DNA of 64,000 bases from CAVOOW01 sp963697675 (GCA_963697675.1 CAVOOW010000001.1:483519-547518); one strand, 5' to 3'; shown: positions 53,135-62,595, counted from the stretch's first letter. Program-made: numbers and translations. The notes: generated from the sequence alone by a model not told the origin.

Positions 53135-54544
53135 CGGTCGTTGCTGCGGCCACGCCCGTCATCGAGCCGACGGACGACCCCCGCAGCCCGCGGCGACGGC
53201 TGGGCGCGCTGTTCGACGAGGGCACGCTGGCGCTGATCACGCCCGAGGACGACTCGGGGATGCTCGCCGGCACCGGCCTGATCGAGGGCGACCCCGAGCG
53301 TCGCCTTCTGCTCGGACGCCACGATCCAGGGCGGCGCCATGGGCAAGGCCGGCTGCGAGGTGGTCCTGGCCGCGTACGAACGCGCGCTCGCCGACGGCGT
53401 ACCCGTGATTGGTCTTTGGCACTCCGGCGGTGCGCGGCTGCGGGAGGGCGTCGTCTCGCTGCACGCCGTCGGGCTGGTCTTCGCGATCATGACGCGGGCG
53501 TCGGGCAAGGTGCCGCAGATCTCCGTGGTCCTCGGCCCGGCGGCCGGCGGTGCGGCCTACGGCCCGGCGCTCACCGACGTGGTCATCCTCGGCCCTGAGG
53601 GCCGGGTGTTCGTGACGGGTCCCGACGTCGTCCGGTCGGTGACCGGCGAGGACGTCGACGCGCTGCGCCTCGGCGGCCCTGAGCCGCATGGTCGCCGCAG
53701 TGGCGTCGTGCACGTCGTGGCCGAGACGCAGGAGGACGCCTACTCCGAGGCCCGCCGGCTCGCTGCCCTGCTCGGCGACCAGCGGACCGTCGGCGAGGTC
53801 GAGGACCGCGACCTCTCGACGTTCCTGCCCGACTCCCCCAGGCGCGCCTACGACGTGCATCCGATCGTGACGTCGCTGCTCGATGACGCGACCGCCGTCG
53901 AGCTGCACCCCAAGTGGGCCCCGAACGTCACCACGACGCTGGGCCGGCTCGGCGGCCGGACCGTGGGCGTCATCGCGAACAACCCGCTGCGACTCGGTGG
54001 CTGCCTGGACTCGGCATCGGCGGAGAAGGCCGCGCGGTTCGTGCGGATGTGCGACGCGTTCGGCGTGCCGCTGGTGGTGGTGGTCGACGTGCCGGGCTAT
54101 CTGCCCGGCGTCGGGCAGGAGTGGGACGGCGTCGTCCGTCGCGGGGCCAAGCTGCTGCACGCGTTCGCCGAGGCGACCGTGCCGCGGGTGACGCTGGTGA
54201 CCCGCAAGGCGTACGGGGGCGCCTACATCGCGATGAACTCCCGCGCTCTGGGGGCGACCCGGGTCTTCGCCTGGCCCGGCGCTGAGGTCGCTGTGATGGG
54301 CGCGGTCGCGGCCGTGCGCATCCTGCACCGTCGCCGGCTCGCGGAGGTGGCCGAGGACGTGCGCGGCGAGGTCGAGGCAGAGCTCGCCGTCGAGCACGAG
54401 CTGCTGGCCGGCGGGCTGACCCGGGCCCAGGAGATCGGCGTCGTCGACGAGATCATCGAGCCCGTCCACACCCGGTCAGCGCTCGCGAAGGCGATCGCGG
54501 CGGCCCCCGCCGTACGCGGGAACCACGGCAACATCCCGCTGTAG
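53131..54544 (+). CDS. accD: Acyl-CoA carboxylase carboxyltransferase beta subunit, AccD6-like (frameshifted)
   Basis: Transfers CO2 from biotin to acetyl-CoA to make malonyl-CoA for FabD. GTG 53131 overlaps the fabF stop. One extra base near 53300 splits the N-terminus (RRRLGALFDEGTLALITPED) from the rest (GKAGCEVVLAAYERALADGV; VVVDVPGYLPGVGQEWDGVV; TRKAYGGAYIAMNSRALGAT). Corrected length is about 470 aa, like mycobacterial AccD6, which occupies the same place at the end of the FAS-II operon. The enzyme should be essential, so the break is probably an error. Confidence 0.93.
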
Positions 54545-54598
54545 CCGCGGCACCCGCTCCGCCCGCACCCGCTCGGTCGCCCGCATGAACCGGAACGA

Positions 54599-54653
54599 TT
54601 GTGGACTCTCCCGCACCCGACACGCCGCAGAAACGGTGTGTCGGAGTCCACAA
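54599..54653. terminator. Long nested hairpin between accD and the DUF3145 gene
   Basis: Outer arms ttgtggactc (54599-54608) and gagtccacaa (54644-54653), inner arms ccgacacgccg and cggtgtgtcgg with one mismatch. Lies between two convergent genes and can end transcription from both sides. Confidence 0.7.
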
Positions 54654-54657
54654 AGGG

Positions 54658-55215
54658 TCAGACGACCTGGTGGAGCCAGCGGACGGGGGCGCCGTCGCCG
54701 GCGTAGCGGAACGGCTCGAGCTCGTCGTCCCATGCCTTGCCGAGCAGCGCCTGCATCTCGGCCAGCACACGCGCAGCCGGATCCGTCGCGGCGTCGTCGG
54801 GTCCCGTCGCCGACCCGGAGGCCGCGCCCTCGGTCGTGAGGTCGCTCGCCGCGCGCGCGAGAGCCGCCCGCAACCGGTCCTCACGCACCATGATGTCGCC
54901 GTGCACGCCGGTCGTCGCGTGGAACAGGCCGAGCGTGGGGGTCGAGGAATAGCGCTCCCCCTCGGCGCCGGCACTGGGCTCCTCGGTGACCTCGAAACGC
55001 AGGTGCATCCAGTCGCGCAGGGCTGAGGCGAGCTTGGACGCGGTGCCGGGATCGGCCTGCCAGGACAGCTCGGCCCGGAAGGTTCCCGGCGCCGTGGGCT
55101 GCGGGGTCCAGTCCAGGCTGACGCGCATGCCGAGGACACCGCCGATGGCCCACTCGACGTGCGGGCACAGGGCCGGTGGGGCGGCATGGATATAAACAAC
55201 ACCACGGGTCGTCAC
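54658..55215 (-). CDS. DUF3145 conserved protein
   Basis: 185 aa from GTG 55215 with GGAGG five bases before. Starts MTTRGVVYIHAAPPALCPHV and contains SLDWTPQPTAPGTFRAELSW, characteristic of DUF3145, which is restricted to Actinobacteria and often sits by the FAS-II genes. Function unknown. Confidence 0.9.
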   Translation of the reverse strand: MTTRGVVYIHAAPPALCPHVEWAIGGVLGMRVSLDWTPQPTAPGTFRAELSWQADPGTASKLASALRDWMHLRFEVTEEPSAGAEGERYSSTPTLGLFHATTGVHGDIMVREDRLRAALARAASDLTTEGAASGSATGPDDAATDPAARVLAEMQALLGKAWDDELEPFRYAGDGAPVRWLHQVV

Positions 55216-55451
55216 CGGGTCCTCCTTGCTCGTGTACGAGGTGCGCCTTCCCCAGCGGCCTCGTCGGCAAGGACGACGGCAATGCCGTGCGTCGTGGTGT
55301 CAGCATGCCACATCCGTCACTCCCGCACCAGCACCGTCGCCCACCGAGGTGGGCCGAGTTGAGGTAGTTCGAACCGGATCATCACTTAGCGTGAAGTTCG
55401 CGGCTCCGGACGCCGATAGCGACAGAGTCAGAACCGGAAGGAGGGTCGCCC

Positions 55452-55889
55452 GTGTACAACCCTGAGCTGCTCATGGCCGAGGCGTACGACGAGGGTGTCG
55501 TCTCCGAGGTCATCCGCCCGGCGGCGATCATCCCCGAAGAGTCCGCCCGGGCAGTCCTGGTCGAGCTCGCGATCCGCGACGTCCAGAACAACGGACACTG
55601 GCAGTCCGAGCCCACGCTGTGGAGCCGGTACGACCGCCCGTGGGAGGCGTACGGGGCTCGCGGTTCCTCCGAGCTCATCGGCACGATCCAGGTCGCCTAC
55701 GGCAGCCCGACCCGGTACGACATCACGATCTACCGCGCCACGGTCACCAAATACGGCACGGACAACGGCTGGACGGTCGTCAAGCTCTGCGACGAGGCCC
55801 TCGAATACGGCAGCCTCAACCTGGCGAGCTGCCCGCGAGCGTCGCTGAACGCCCCGCCGAAGCCGTTCCGCTTCGGCGAGACCGACTGA
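55452..55889 (+). CDS. Conserved hypothetical soluble protein
   Basis: 145 aa from GTG 55452 (GGAGGG upstream). Acidic N-terminus (MYNPELLMAEAYDEGVVSEV), then an alternating strand region with TIQVAYGSPTRYDITIYRAT and VVKLCDEALEYGSLNLASC. No family recognised; codon use and ribosome site support a real gene. Confidence 0.65.
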   Translation: MYNPELLMAEAYDEGVVSEVIRPAAIIPEESARAVLVELAIRDVQNNGHWQSEPTLWSRYDRPWEAYGARGSSELIGTIQVAYGSPTRYDITIYRATVTKYGTDNGWTVVKLCDEALEYGSLNLASCPRASLNAPPKPFRFGETD

Positions 55890-55893
55890 ACCG

Positions 55894-56481
55894 TCAGGGT
55901 GCGGCCACGACGACCGTGAGCAGCGCTTTCTGTGTCTCCTCGCTCGCCTGTCCGTCCTTGCAGCTGTAGGTCGTCACCGCGAACGAGACGGGATAGCTGC
56001 CGGCCGCGCGCCACGTGTGTGTCGCGGCGTATCTGCCCTGGACCGGACCTGCCGGTGTGGCGTCCGCGCTGCAGGCCCGCTGCTTCACCGCGCCGACGCC
56101 GACCTCGCCCCAGTCCTCGATGCTCCCGCTGAAGATCCCGCTGCCATCGGCGTAGCTCACCACGAAGCGGGCGGCCCGACCCGCGACGACCGCCGCGGGC
56201 ACTGCCACCGTGACGGCGAGCACGGCCGCCACCCTGGGCGCGGCTGCCGGTGCCGTTGCCGGTGCCCGCACCTCGGGCCGGGTCACGACGACGACGTCGC
56301 CGGGACGGGTCGCCCACCACGAGACTGCGCCGACTCCCGCCGCTGCGACCAGCACGACCGCGAGCGCGAGACGCCGGCCGCGACGAAGGGGTCGAACGGT
56401 GGCTTCGTCGAAGATGACGACCGGGCGATCGAGATCAGCGGACTTGTTGGTTCGTGCCTTCCGATGCTCACGAACCGACAT
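55894..56481 (-). CDS. Single-pass membrane protein with PKD-like outer domain, hypothetical
   Basis: 195 aa from ATG 56481. Basic cytoplasmic N-terminus, a membrane helix around residues 37-58 (RLALAVVLVAAAGVGAVSWW), an Ala/Pro linker, and a C-terminal beta domain with ATHTWRAAGSYPVSFAV, like PKD folds. Convergent with the previous gene, four bases apart. Probably cell-envelope located. Confidence 0.6.
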   Translation of the reverse strand: MSVREHRKARTNKSADLDRPVVIFDEATVRPLRRGRRLALAVVLVAAAGVGAVSWWATRPGDVVVVTRPEVRAPATAPAAAPRVAAVLAVTVAVPAAVVAGRAARFVVSYADGSGIFSGSIEDWGEVGVGAVKQRACSADATPAGPVQGRYAATHTWRAAGSYPVSFAVTTYSCKDGQASEETQKALLTVVVAAP

Positions 56482-56598
56482 GTACCGGCCTCTCTTGCGC
56501 GCCTGACCCACTGTCGGCGAGGCTCACATAGGCCGATCAGCTAACACATGGGGCAGACTCGCGCGAAATAGGCGTTTCTCGCCCCTATCCCCGTCAAA

Positions 56599-56988
56599 TC
56601 AGCGGGCGACCACGCGCGGCGGTACGAGCGTGCGGCCGCTCGCCACTTCGGGGCAGCACGCGTCGACAGCCCCGACCGACGGGGTGACGTGCAGCCGCCG
56701 CGTCAGCTGCATCACGTCGAACACCCGCAGCACGGCGGACTGGTCGGCGACGAAGTGGATCGACCCACCCAGCAGACCCTGCCGGTGGAAGACGCGCAGC
56801 AGACTCCCGGCGCCGGTGGAGTCGACGAACGTGACGCCACGAAGGTCGACGACGAGGCTGTCCGCGCCACGGTTGAGCAGCGCGAGGAGCCGGTCGCGCA
56901 ACACCGACGCGCTGGTGACGTCGATCTCGCCGGTCACCTCGACCACCGTGTGCGGGCCGACCTGATAGGGGTCGAGAAGGCTGATCAT
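56599..56988 (-). CDS. STAS-domain anti-anti-sigma factor
   Basis: 129 aa from ATG 56988 (GAGGGGA upstream). STAS fold with the phosphorylatable Ser57 in FVDSTGAGSLL and a preceding strand LVVDLRGV. Such proteins free SigB/SigF-type factors by binding an anti-sigma kinase; no kinase gene is adjacent, so it acts in trans. Confidence 0.88.
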   Translation of the reverse strand: MISLLDPYQVGPHTVVEVTGEIDVTSASVLRDRLLALLNRGADSLVVDLRGVTFVDSTGAGSLLRVFHRQGLLGGSIHFVADQSAVLRVFDVMQLTRRLHVTPSVGAVDACCPEVASGRTLVPPRVVAR

Positions 56989-57219
56989 TGCTGTCCCCTC
57001 GGGGGGTAGGGGTATGCCGGGCGCGCCTTCTGCTTCAGCGGCTGCCCGCACTTTAACTGGCCGGATCGCTGCAGGGAAGGCTCTGCGGCAATGGATATCG
57101 TTGCGCGTAAAACCTTTGAACCGTAAAGGTTTTGCCGTTTCTTTGCGACTCATGAATAAGTTTCACGACGAAATCCGTTGCTTCCACAGGACTGACCGTC
57201 GTCTACCGTTCGACTCATC

Positions 57220-58026
57220 ATGGACCTGCAGCAGATCGGCGCCAGCCACCCCCGCATCAAGCAGGTCATCGACCTGCAGAAGAACACCAAGCCGAATCCG
57301 CAGAAGCTTTTCGTCGCCGAGGGTCTCTGGGCGCACAACGCCCTGCTGGACGCGGACACCGAGATCGCCACGTTCTTCTGGTGCCCCGAAGCCGCCTACT
57401 CGGACGAGGCGAACAAGCGCAGCGAGCAGGTGGCCGAGCGCGCGGGGCAGTCGTTCCGGGTCTCGGAGAAGACGATGGCCCGCATCTCGGAGCGGGACAA
57501 GCCGGACGGCTTGCTCTCGGTGGCCCGGCTGCCGCTCTGGGACCCGGCGCTGATCATGCTGCCGGAGGACGCGCTGATCCTGGTGGCCGACGCGATCGAG
57601 ATCCCGGGCAACCTCGGCACGCTGATCCGCACGCTCGACGCTGTCGGCGCCGACCTGCTCGTGCTGACCAACCGGCGCACCCGGCTCACGCACCCCAAGG
57701 TGTTCCGCGCCAGCCACGGGATGGTGCTGACCGTCCCCCATCTGGAGTTCGACGACGTCGCCGAGGCGGGCGCCTGGCTGCTGAAGAACCACGTGACGAC
57801 CTACCTCGCAGACACCGGAGGGACCCGCACGTACCGCCAGATGGACTGCACCGGGCGCACGGCGATCCTGCTCGGCAACGAGCGCTACGGCATCTCCCGG
57901 CCCTGGTACGAGTTCGGCTTCGAGGCCGTGTCGATCCCCATGCTGGGCCGGGCCGACTCGCTGAACGTGTCGATCTCCGCGGCCGTGCTGCTCTGCGAGG
58001 CGCGGGCGCGCAAATCCGGCTGGTGA
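57220..58026 (+). CDS. TrmH/SpoU family RNA 2'-O-methyltransferase
   Basis: 268 aa. N-terminal substrate-binding region (residues 1-105), then the SPOUT knot with motif 1 DAIEIPGNLGTLIRTLDAVG, motif 2 ILLGNERYGIS and motif 3 IPMLGRADSLNVSISAAVLL. Methylates a ribose in tRNA or rRNA using SAM; the exact site is not predictable. Confidence 0.92.
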   Translation: MDLQQIGASHPRIKQVIDLQKNTKPNPQKLFVAEGLWAHNALLDADTEIATFFWCPEAAYSDEANKRSEQVAERAGQSFRVSEKTMARISERDKPDGLLSVARLPLWDPALIMLPEDALILVADAIEIPGNLGTLIRTLDAVGADLLVLTNRRTRLTHPKVFRASHGMVLTVPHLEFDDVAEAGAWLLKNHVTTYLADTGGTRTYRQMDCTGRTAILLGNERYGISRPWYEFGFEAVSIPMLGRADSLNVSISAAVLLCEARARKSGW

Positions 58027-58121
58027 GCCGTGGCTGCGCGCCTCGATTACCTGAAGTAGTTGCGCAGGTGAGTAGCGTGAGGGGCAGCCGGTGGTCGCCG
58101 GTCTGAGCAACGGGGTGCCAG

Positions 58122-59234
58122 ATGACCGTGAACCACCTGCACAGGACCGTGTTGTGGCTGTTCGTCGTGGTCGTGGCGGACAGCCTGGTGGCCGTGGTGC
58201 TGCGGGTCGGGAGCCTGCAGGACATCCTGAACGGCGATCGGTCCTGGATGACCCTTGTCGCGCTCGGCGGTCTCGTCACCCTCGCCCTGCTGCTCGCCAT
58301 GACCCTGCGCGCCGCCCACGACCTGCTGGCGCTGTGGCACGAGGGCACGGCGGCCAGCAGCCGCATCGCGCTGCTCGAGGCCAGCGCCCTCATGTCGCAG
58401 GCCCAGGCGATGGTGCGGCCGCCTCCTGTGCATGCGGACTTCGGCCGCGACGTCATCGCTGCCCGGCAACGGATCATCGACGTCCTCGAACGGGGCAACG
58501 TGACGATCGCGATGCAGCCCATCATCGACCTGGAGCGCGATCGCTGGGTCGCCGTCGAGGCGCTCACCAGGTTCCCGGACGGACGCGCGCCGGACCTGTG
58601 GTTCCGCGAGGCGCAGGAGATGGGGCTGGGCGTCGAGCTGGAGCTGCTGGCCGTTTCCGCCGCGCTGTCCCAGGCGAGCGTCCTTCCCGCACACGTCAGC
58701 GTGTCCATCAACGCGTCACCGTCGCTGATCCTCGACGATCGGCTGGCAACGGCGATCTACCAGAGCGGCATCGCGGTGGACCGCGTCACCTTGGAGATCA
58801 CCGAGCACGCGGCGGTCACGGAGTACGACGACATCTCGGCGGCGCTGCTGGTACTGCGCGAGCGAGGCATGCGCGTTGCTGTCGACGACACCGGGTCGGG
58901 CTATTCGTCCTTCAGCCACGTGCTGCAGCTGCGGCCGGACGTCATCAAGCTCGACCGGTCGATGATCCTCGACATCGCGACCGACCCGGCGCGGCGGGCC
59001 TTCGTCACCGCCGTCGTGCTGCTCGCGCTCGAACTCGACGCCACCATCACGGCCGAGGGCGTCGAGACCCGGGACCAGCTCGAGACCGCGATCGTTCTGG
59101 GCATCGACCACGCGCAGGGCGCACTGCTCGCCCGGCCGGACACGTCGGCAGTGACGTGGCAGTCGTGGGAGGGCCGGCGGTGGGTCTCGCACATCGACCT
59201 CTCGCCGATGATCCGCCACCTCGCCCACGACTAA
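58122..59234 (+). CDS. Membrane EAL-domain cyclic di-GMP phosphodiesterase
   Basis: 370 aa: two N-terminal membrane helices (8-28, 43-63), a short coiled linker, and an EAL domain. Catalytic residues are present: E146 (VEALTRF), E225-x-T-E228, D255-D256 (DDTGSGYSS), K (VIKLDRS) and E312 (AEGVE), so it should be active. No GGDEF domain. Third c-di-GMP gene of the window. Confidence 0.9.
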   Translation: MTVNHLHRTVLWLFVVVVADSLVAVVLRVGSLQDILNGDRSWMTLVALGGLVTLALLLAMTLRAAHDLLALWHEGTAASSRIALLEASALMSQAQAMVRPPPVHADFGRDVIAARQRIIDVLERGNVTIAMQPIIDLERDRWVAVEALTRFPDGRAPDLWFREAQEMGLGVELELLAVSAALSQASVLPAHVSVSINASPSLILDDRLATAIYQSGIAVDRVTLEITEHAAVTEYDDISAALLVLRERGMRVAVDDTGSGYSSFSHVLQLRPDVIKLDRSMILDIATDPARRAFVTAVVLLALELDATITAEGVETRDQLETAIVLGIDHAQGALLARPDTSAVTWQSWEGRRWVSHIDLSPMIRHLAHD

Positions 59235-59241
59235 GCGTCCG

Positions 59242-59358
59242 TCACGGCCGGCGCAGCGGATAGTCCCGCAGTCGCGGACGGCTGACCGGCAGTTCTGCGT
59301 CATTCCAGGCACGCCGCAGGTCGGTGACGAAGCGACGAACGGCATTGCGGACGGCCAT
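59242..59358 (-). CDS. 38-aa basic small protein
   Basis: AAAGGAG six bases before ATG 59358. Sequence begins MAVRNAVRRFVTDLRRAWND and ends VSRPRLRDYPLRRP: an amphipathic basic helix and a proline/arginine tail. About 150 bases beyond the histidine kinase stop, same strand. Too short for family calls; the strong ribosome site supports translation. Confidence 0.55.
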   Translation of the reverse strand: MAVRNAVRRFVTDLRRAWNDAELPVSRPRLRDYPLRRP

Positions 59359-59510
59359 GGGGCTCTCCTTTCTCACGTTGTTGGCTGTTGTCGGAGCTGC
59401 CCTTGCTGGCTCAGCCGACCGTTCCACGATGCCCGTGCGAGGTGGCCGGAGACAGGGTGGTGACCCGCCGATCGGGCTACGTGCCGGCACCCCGGACGCA
59501 GTTGACCACG

Positions 59511-61604
59511 TCAACTCGCGAGCCGGACACGACCGCTGACAGTGGTGCCGGCGCCCGGCTGCGAGTCCACCGTGAGCAGCCCGCCGACGGCGGCCAGCCG
59601 GTCCGCCATACCGACGAGCCCGGTGCCGTCGCCGACGCGTTGCGCGTCGGGCAACCCCGGTCCCTCGTCCGTGACGTCGAATCGCAGCTCTGCCCGAGTG
59701 ATCTCGAGGTGTACGACGACGCGCGCGCCGCCAGCGTGCTTGGCGGCGTTCTGCAAGGCCTCGGCGCAACAGAAGTAGACGGCGAGCTCGATGCCCGGGT
59801 CGACCCTGGCGGCCTCGGTGCCGGCCGCGGCGACCACGTGCACCTCCCCCGTGGAAGACCTGGCTCTCGCCCGCAGCGCGCTGACCAACCCCCGAGCAGC
59901 CAGGACCGGCGGGAAGATGCCGCGCCCGAGCTCACGCAGTTCGTCGATGCACCTGTCCAGCGCAGCTCGGCTCTGCTGGATCAACTCCGGCAGGCGCGGA
60001 TCGCCGGCCACGGCCAGCTGCTCGGCGGTTGCCAAGCGCATCGCCAGGCCGACCAGCTCCTGCTGTGCCCCGTCGTGGATGTCGCGCTCGATGCGTCGGC
60101 GCTCGGCGGCCTGTGCCGAGGCGAGGCGTTCCCGGCTGGCCCGCAGGTCCTCAGCCTGGCGGGTGATCTGGTCGAGCTGCGCGCGCAGCATTGCGGCCAG
60201 CCCGACACCACGCAGAGCGGGACCGGCTTGCGCGGCGAGGTCGGTCAGCAGCCGACGGTCCGCCGGGCCCAGCGGTCGGTCGGCCGACGCGCGCACCGAG
60301 ATGTCGCCGACCACGACACCCAGGTGCCGGACCGCGACAGAGATGAGGTCCTCGTCAGCGACGGCAACGTCGTGCGGTGACCAGGCGGTCTCGTGGCTGC
60401 CGTCCGGCAGCAGCGCCCTGGCGCGGGCCGCCGGCACCCCGAGCCCCAGTGCCATCACCTGAGCAGTTTGGGGCAGCACGTCCCCGACCTCCGGCGCTTC
60501 GGCCAGCCGGTGCGGCAGGGCAGCGAGTGCTTCGTACGGGCTGGCTCGGACGCCGTAGACGAGCCGACGTGCCGCATGGTTGAGACGCTCCCTGACCGGG
60601 GCGAACAACAACGCGACGAGGGTCGTTGCGACCACCGCGGCACCCAGGTCACCGGATTCAGGCGCCGCGCCCGTCACCCGGGCGAGGCCGACGACCACGC
60701 CGACGTAGAGCACGGTCGCGAGGGCCGCCAACACCGTGTAGACGATCGCCGCCACCAGAACCCGGTCGAGCTCCCACAGCCGATAGCGCAAGGACGCGAC
60801 GGCCAGCGCGGCCGGAAAGCCCAGTGCGACACAAGAGACGAGCACGACGACGCCGAAATCAGTCGTACGCGGTATGCCCTGCAGCGCAAGGCTGACAACG
60901 ACCAGACCCACCACGAGCAGCAGTGGCCGGAACTGCTGACGGACGAGTGGACCCGCCCGGCGATAGTCGCCGGCCAGCTTGAGCACGACAACGGGGATCA
61001 GCGCGACCAGCGCGACAGTCGCAGCACCCGACAAGGCGTCGACTGCATCGGCGGCGGAGGCGGGCAGCAGGCCAGACCAGGGGATCTGATAGCCGAAGGA
61101 CTCGTCGTCGATCGGTCCAGGGCGGGCTGCCAGCAGCAAGACATGTCCTGCAGTGACCGCCACGGAGCCCAACAAGAGGCCTCGCCACCAGCGCGAGGGC
61201 AGCCGGCCGTCCGGAAAGAGCAGCATGGTCGCGACCAGCGACACGGGGAAGAACAGCGGGTCGAGTGCGCTTCCCGCCCAACCGGCGGCCCCCGCGAACG
61301 GCAGGCTGCCGGGATCGGCGGCCAACCCGACGTAGGCATAGCTGCGCAGGCCGTACTCCGCGACGAGGCTCGCGCCGCTCACGAACAGCACCGGCCCCAG
61401 CAGGTTGCCCGGGCGCAGGCCCAGCAGCAGGGCACCGACCGCGCCGAGTGCCACGCCGAGCCACAGGCTCACGAGGACGAAGACCACCGCGATGCCCGGG
61501 TCGTCGCGGTGGGCAACCACCGTCGCAGCCGCGACGAGACCGGCGCCCGCCAGCAGGGCCGAGGCAACCAGGGCGACCCGCACGCGCGTACGCATGGATT
61601 CCAT
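59511..61604 (-). CDS. NarL-type sensor histidine kinase with multi-helix sensor domain
   Basis: 697 aa: ten or so membrane helices (residues 8-310), a GAF-like region (about 350-470), a HisKA_3 dimerisation helix with ERRRIERDIHDGAQQELVGL (phospho-His in DIHDGAQQ), and a C-terminal ATPase domain with EALQNAAKHAGG and DEGPGL. Partner of the divergently transcribed LuxR-type regulator; signal unknown. Confidence 0.92.
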   Translation of the reverse strand: MESMRTRVRVALVASALLAGAGLVAAATVVAHRDDPGIAVVFVLVSLWLGVALGAVGALLLGLRPGNLLGPVLFVSGASLVAEYGLRSYAYVGLAADPGSLPFAGAAGWAGSALDPLFFPVSLVATMLLFPDGRLPSRWWRGLLLGSVAVTAGHVLLLAARPGPIDDESFGYQIPWSGLLPASAADAVDALSGAATVALVALIPVVVLKLAGDYRRAGPLVRQQFRPLLLVVGLVVVSLALQGIPRTTDFGVVVLVSCVALGFPAALAVASLRYRLWELDRVLVAAIVYTVLAALATVLYVGVVVGLARVTGAAPESGDLGAAVVATTLVALLFAPVRERLNHAARRLVYGVRASPYEALAALPHRLAEAPEVGDVLPQTAQVMALGLGVPAARARALLPDGSHETAWSPHDVAVADEDLISVAVRHLGVVVGDISVRASADRPLGPADRRLLTDLAAQAGPALRGVGLAAMLRAQLDQITRQAEDLRASRERLASAQAAERRRIERDIHDGAQQELVGLAMRLATAEQLAVAGDPRLPELIQQSRAALDRCIDELRELGRGIFPPVLAARGLVSALRARARSSTGEVHVVAAAGTEAARVDPGIELAVYFCCAEALQNAAKHAGGARVVVHLEITRAELRFDVTDEGPGLPDAQRVGDGTGLVGMADRLAAVGGLLTVDSQPGAGTTVSGRVRLAS

Positions 61605-61699
61605 GTTCGTCGGCGCTGCGCCCGTGAGTCGGTAGTGCAGGCACCACCGTTCGACCGGAGCACACCACAGAACCGGTCCCAGCGCCGTAGCCTGCTCCC

Positions 61700-62356
61700 G
61701 TGACGCTCGGGATCGTGCTCGCCGAGGACAACCTGCTCGCCCGCGAGGGGTTGCGCAGCCTGCTCTCGACCGAGGCCGACCTCGACCTGCTCGCTGTGTG
61801 CGCGGACTACGACCAGTTGATGGCCGCGGTCGACGAGCACGGCCCGGACGTCGTCCTGACGGACATCCGGATGCCGCCGTCCTTCACCGACGAAGGCGTA
61901 CGCGCGGCCAACCTGATCCGTGGGTCGCACCCCGACACCGGGGTGGTCGTCATCAGCCAGTACGACGACCCGGAGTTCGCCCTCGCCCTGCTTGACGAAG
62001 GCTCGCAGGGCCGCGCCTACCTGCTGAAGGAGCGGATGTCCGACCCGCGTCAGCTGATCGGCGCGATCCGCGCGGTCGCCGACGGCGGGTCGAGCATCGA
62101 TCCGAAGATCGTCGACTCGCTCGTGCGCAGCCGCACCAGGAACTCACCGGTCGCCGCCCTCACACCGCGTGAGCGCGAAGTCCTCGCCGAGATGGCGACG
62201 GGCAAGGACAACAACGCCATCGCGGCCTCCCTGGTGCTGACCGTCCGGGCTGTCGAGAAGCACATCAACGGCATCTTCAGCAAGCTCGGGCTCGCTGAGG
62301 AGGCCGAGGTGCACAAGCGGGTCAAGGCCGTGCTCGTCTACCTTGCCGCGGACTGA
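61700..62356 (+). CDS. NarL/LuxR-family response regulator
   Basis: 218 aa. Receiver domain with phospho-Asp in VVLTDIRMPP, Lys in YLLKERM, and a C-terminal LuxR helix-turn-helix (TPREREVLAEMATGKDNNAI, TVRAVEKHINGIFSKLGL). Divergent from its kinase across a 95-bp gap. Ends nine bases before the second palindromic element. Confidence 0.93.
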   Translation: MTLGIVLAEDNLLAREGLRSLLSTEADLDLLAVCADYDQLMAAVDEHGPDVVLTDIRMPPSFTDEGVRAANLIRGSHPDTGVVVISQYDDPEFALALLDEGSQGRAYLLKERMSDPRQLIGAIRAVADGGSSIDPKIVDSLVRSRTRNSPVAALTPREREVLAEMATGKDNNAIAASLVLTVRAVEKHINGIFSKLGLAEEAEVHKRVKAVLVYLAAD

Positions 62357-62365
62357 CGGACGCCG

Positions 62366-62457
62366 GGAATCGACCACGTTCAGCATGCCGGCGGACGGTT
62401 CGCAAGGCGTGCACGCATTGCGAACCGTCCGTACACCTGCTGAACGTGGTCGATTCC
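62366..62457. repeat. 92-bp nested palindrome, copy 2 (inverted relative to copy 1)
   Basis: Outer arms ggaatcgaccacgttcagca (62366-62385) and its exact complement (62438-62457), inner arms cggacggttcgcaa and complement (62392-62405, 62419-62432). The centre, reverse-complemented, matches copy 1 at 45998-46090 with a handful of substitutions and one indel. Sits right behind the response regulator stop. Confidence 0.85.
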
Positions 62458-62595
62458 GGAAGGCGGTGGTGGTGCACGCCTTCAGGAGGACTCGTGCGTG
62501 CACCCGCGACGCGACGCGCGGCGGACGACACCGTGGTGGAGAGCGAGAGATCCGGTGCACACGCACCCGGGCCCGCCCTCACCAAGGAGCACCGA

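Noticed and set aside
8161..54544. Programmed +1 frameshifting as a shared regulatory system
   Set aside because: The break sites share no slippery heptamer, stop context or spacing, and affect unrelated housekeeping genes; sequence error is simpler.
48121..54544. Secondary-metabolite polyketide cluster
   Set aside because: Single FabD, FabH, ACP and FabF in operon with FasR and AccD are the primary type II fatty acid synthase; no cyclases, aromatases or tailoring enzymes.
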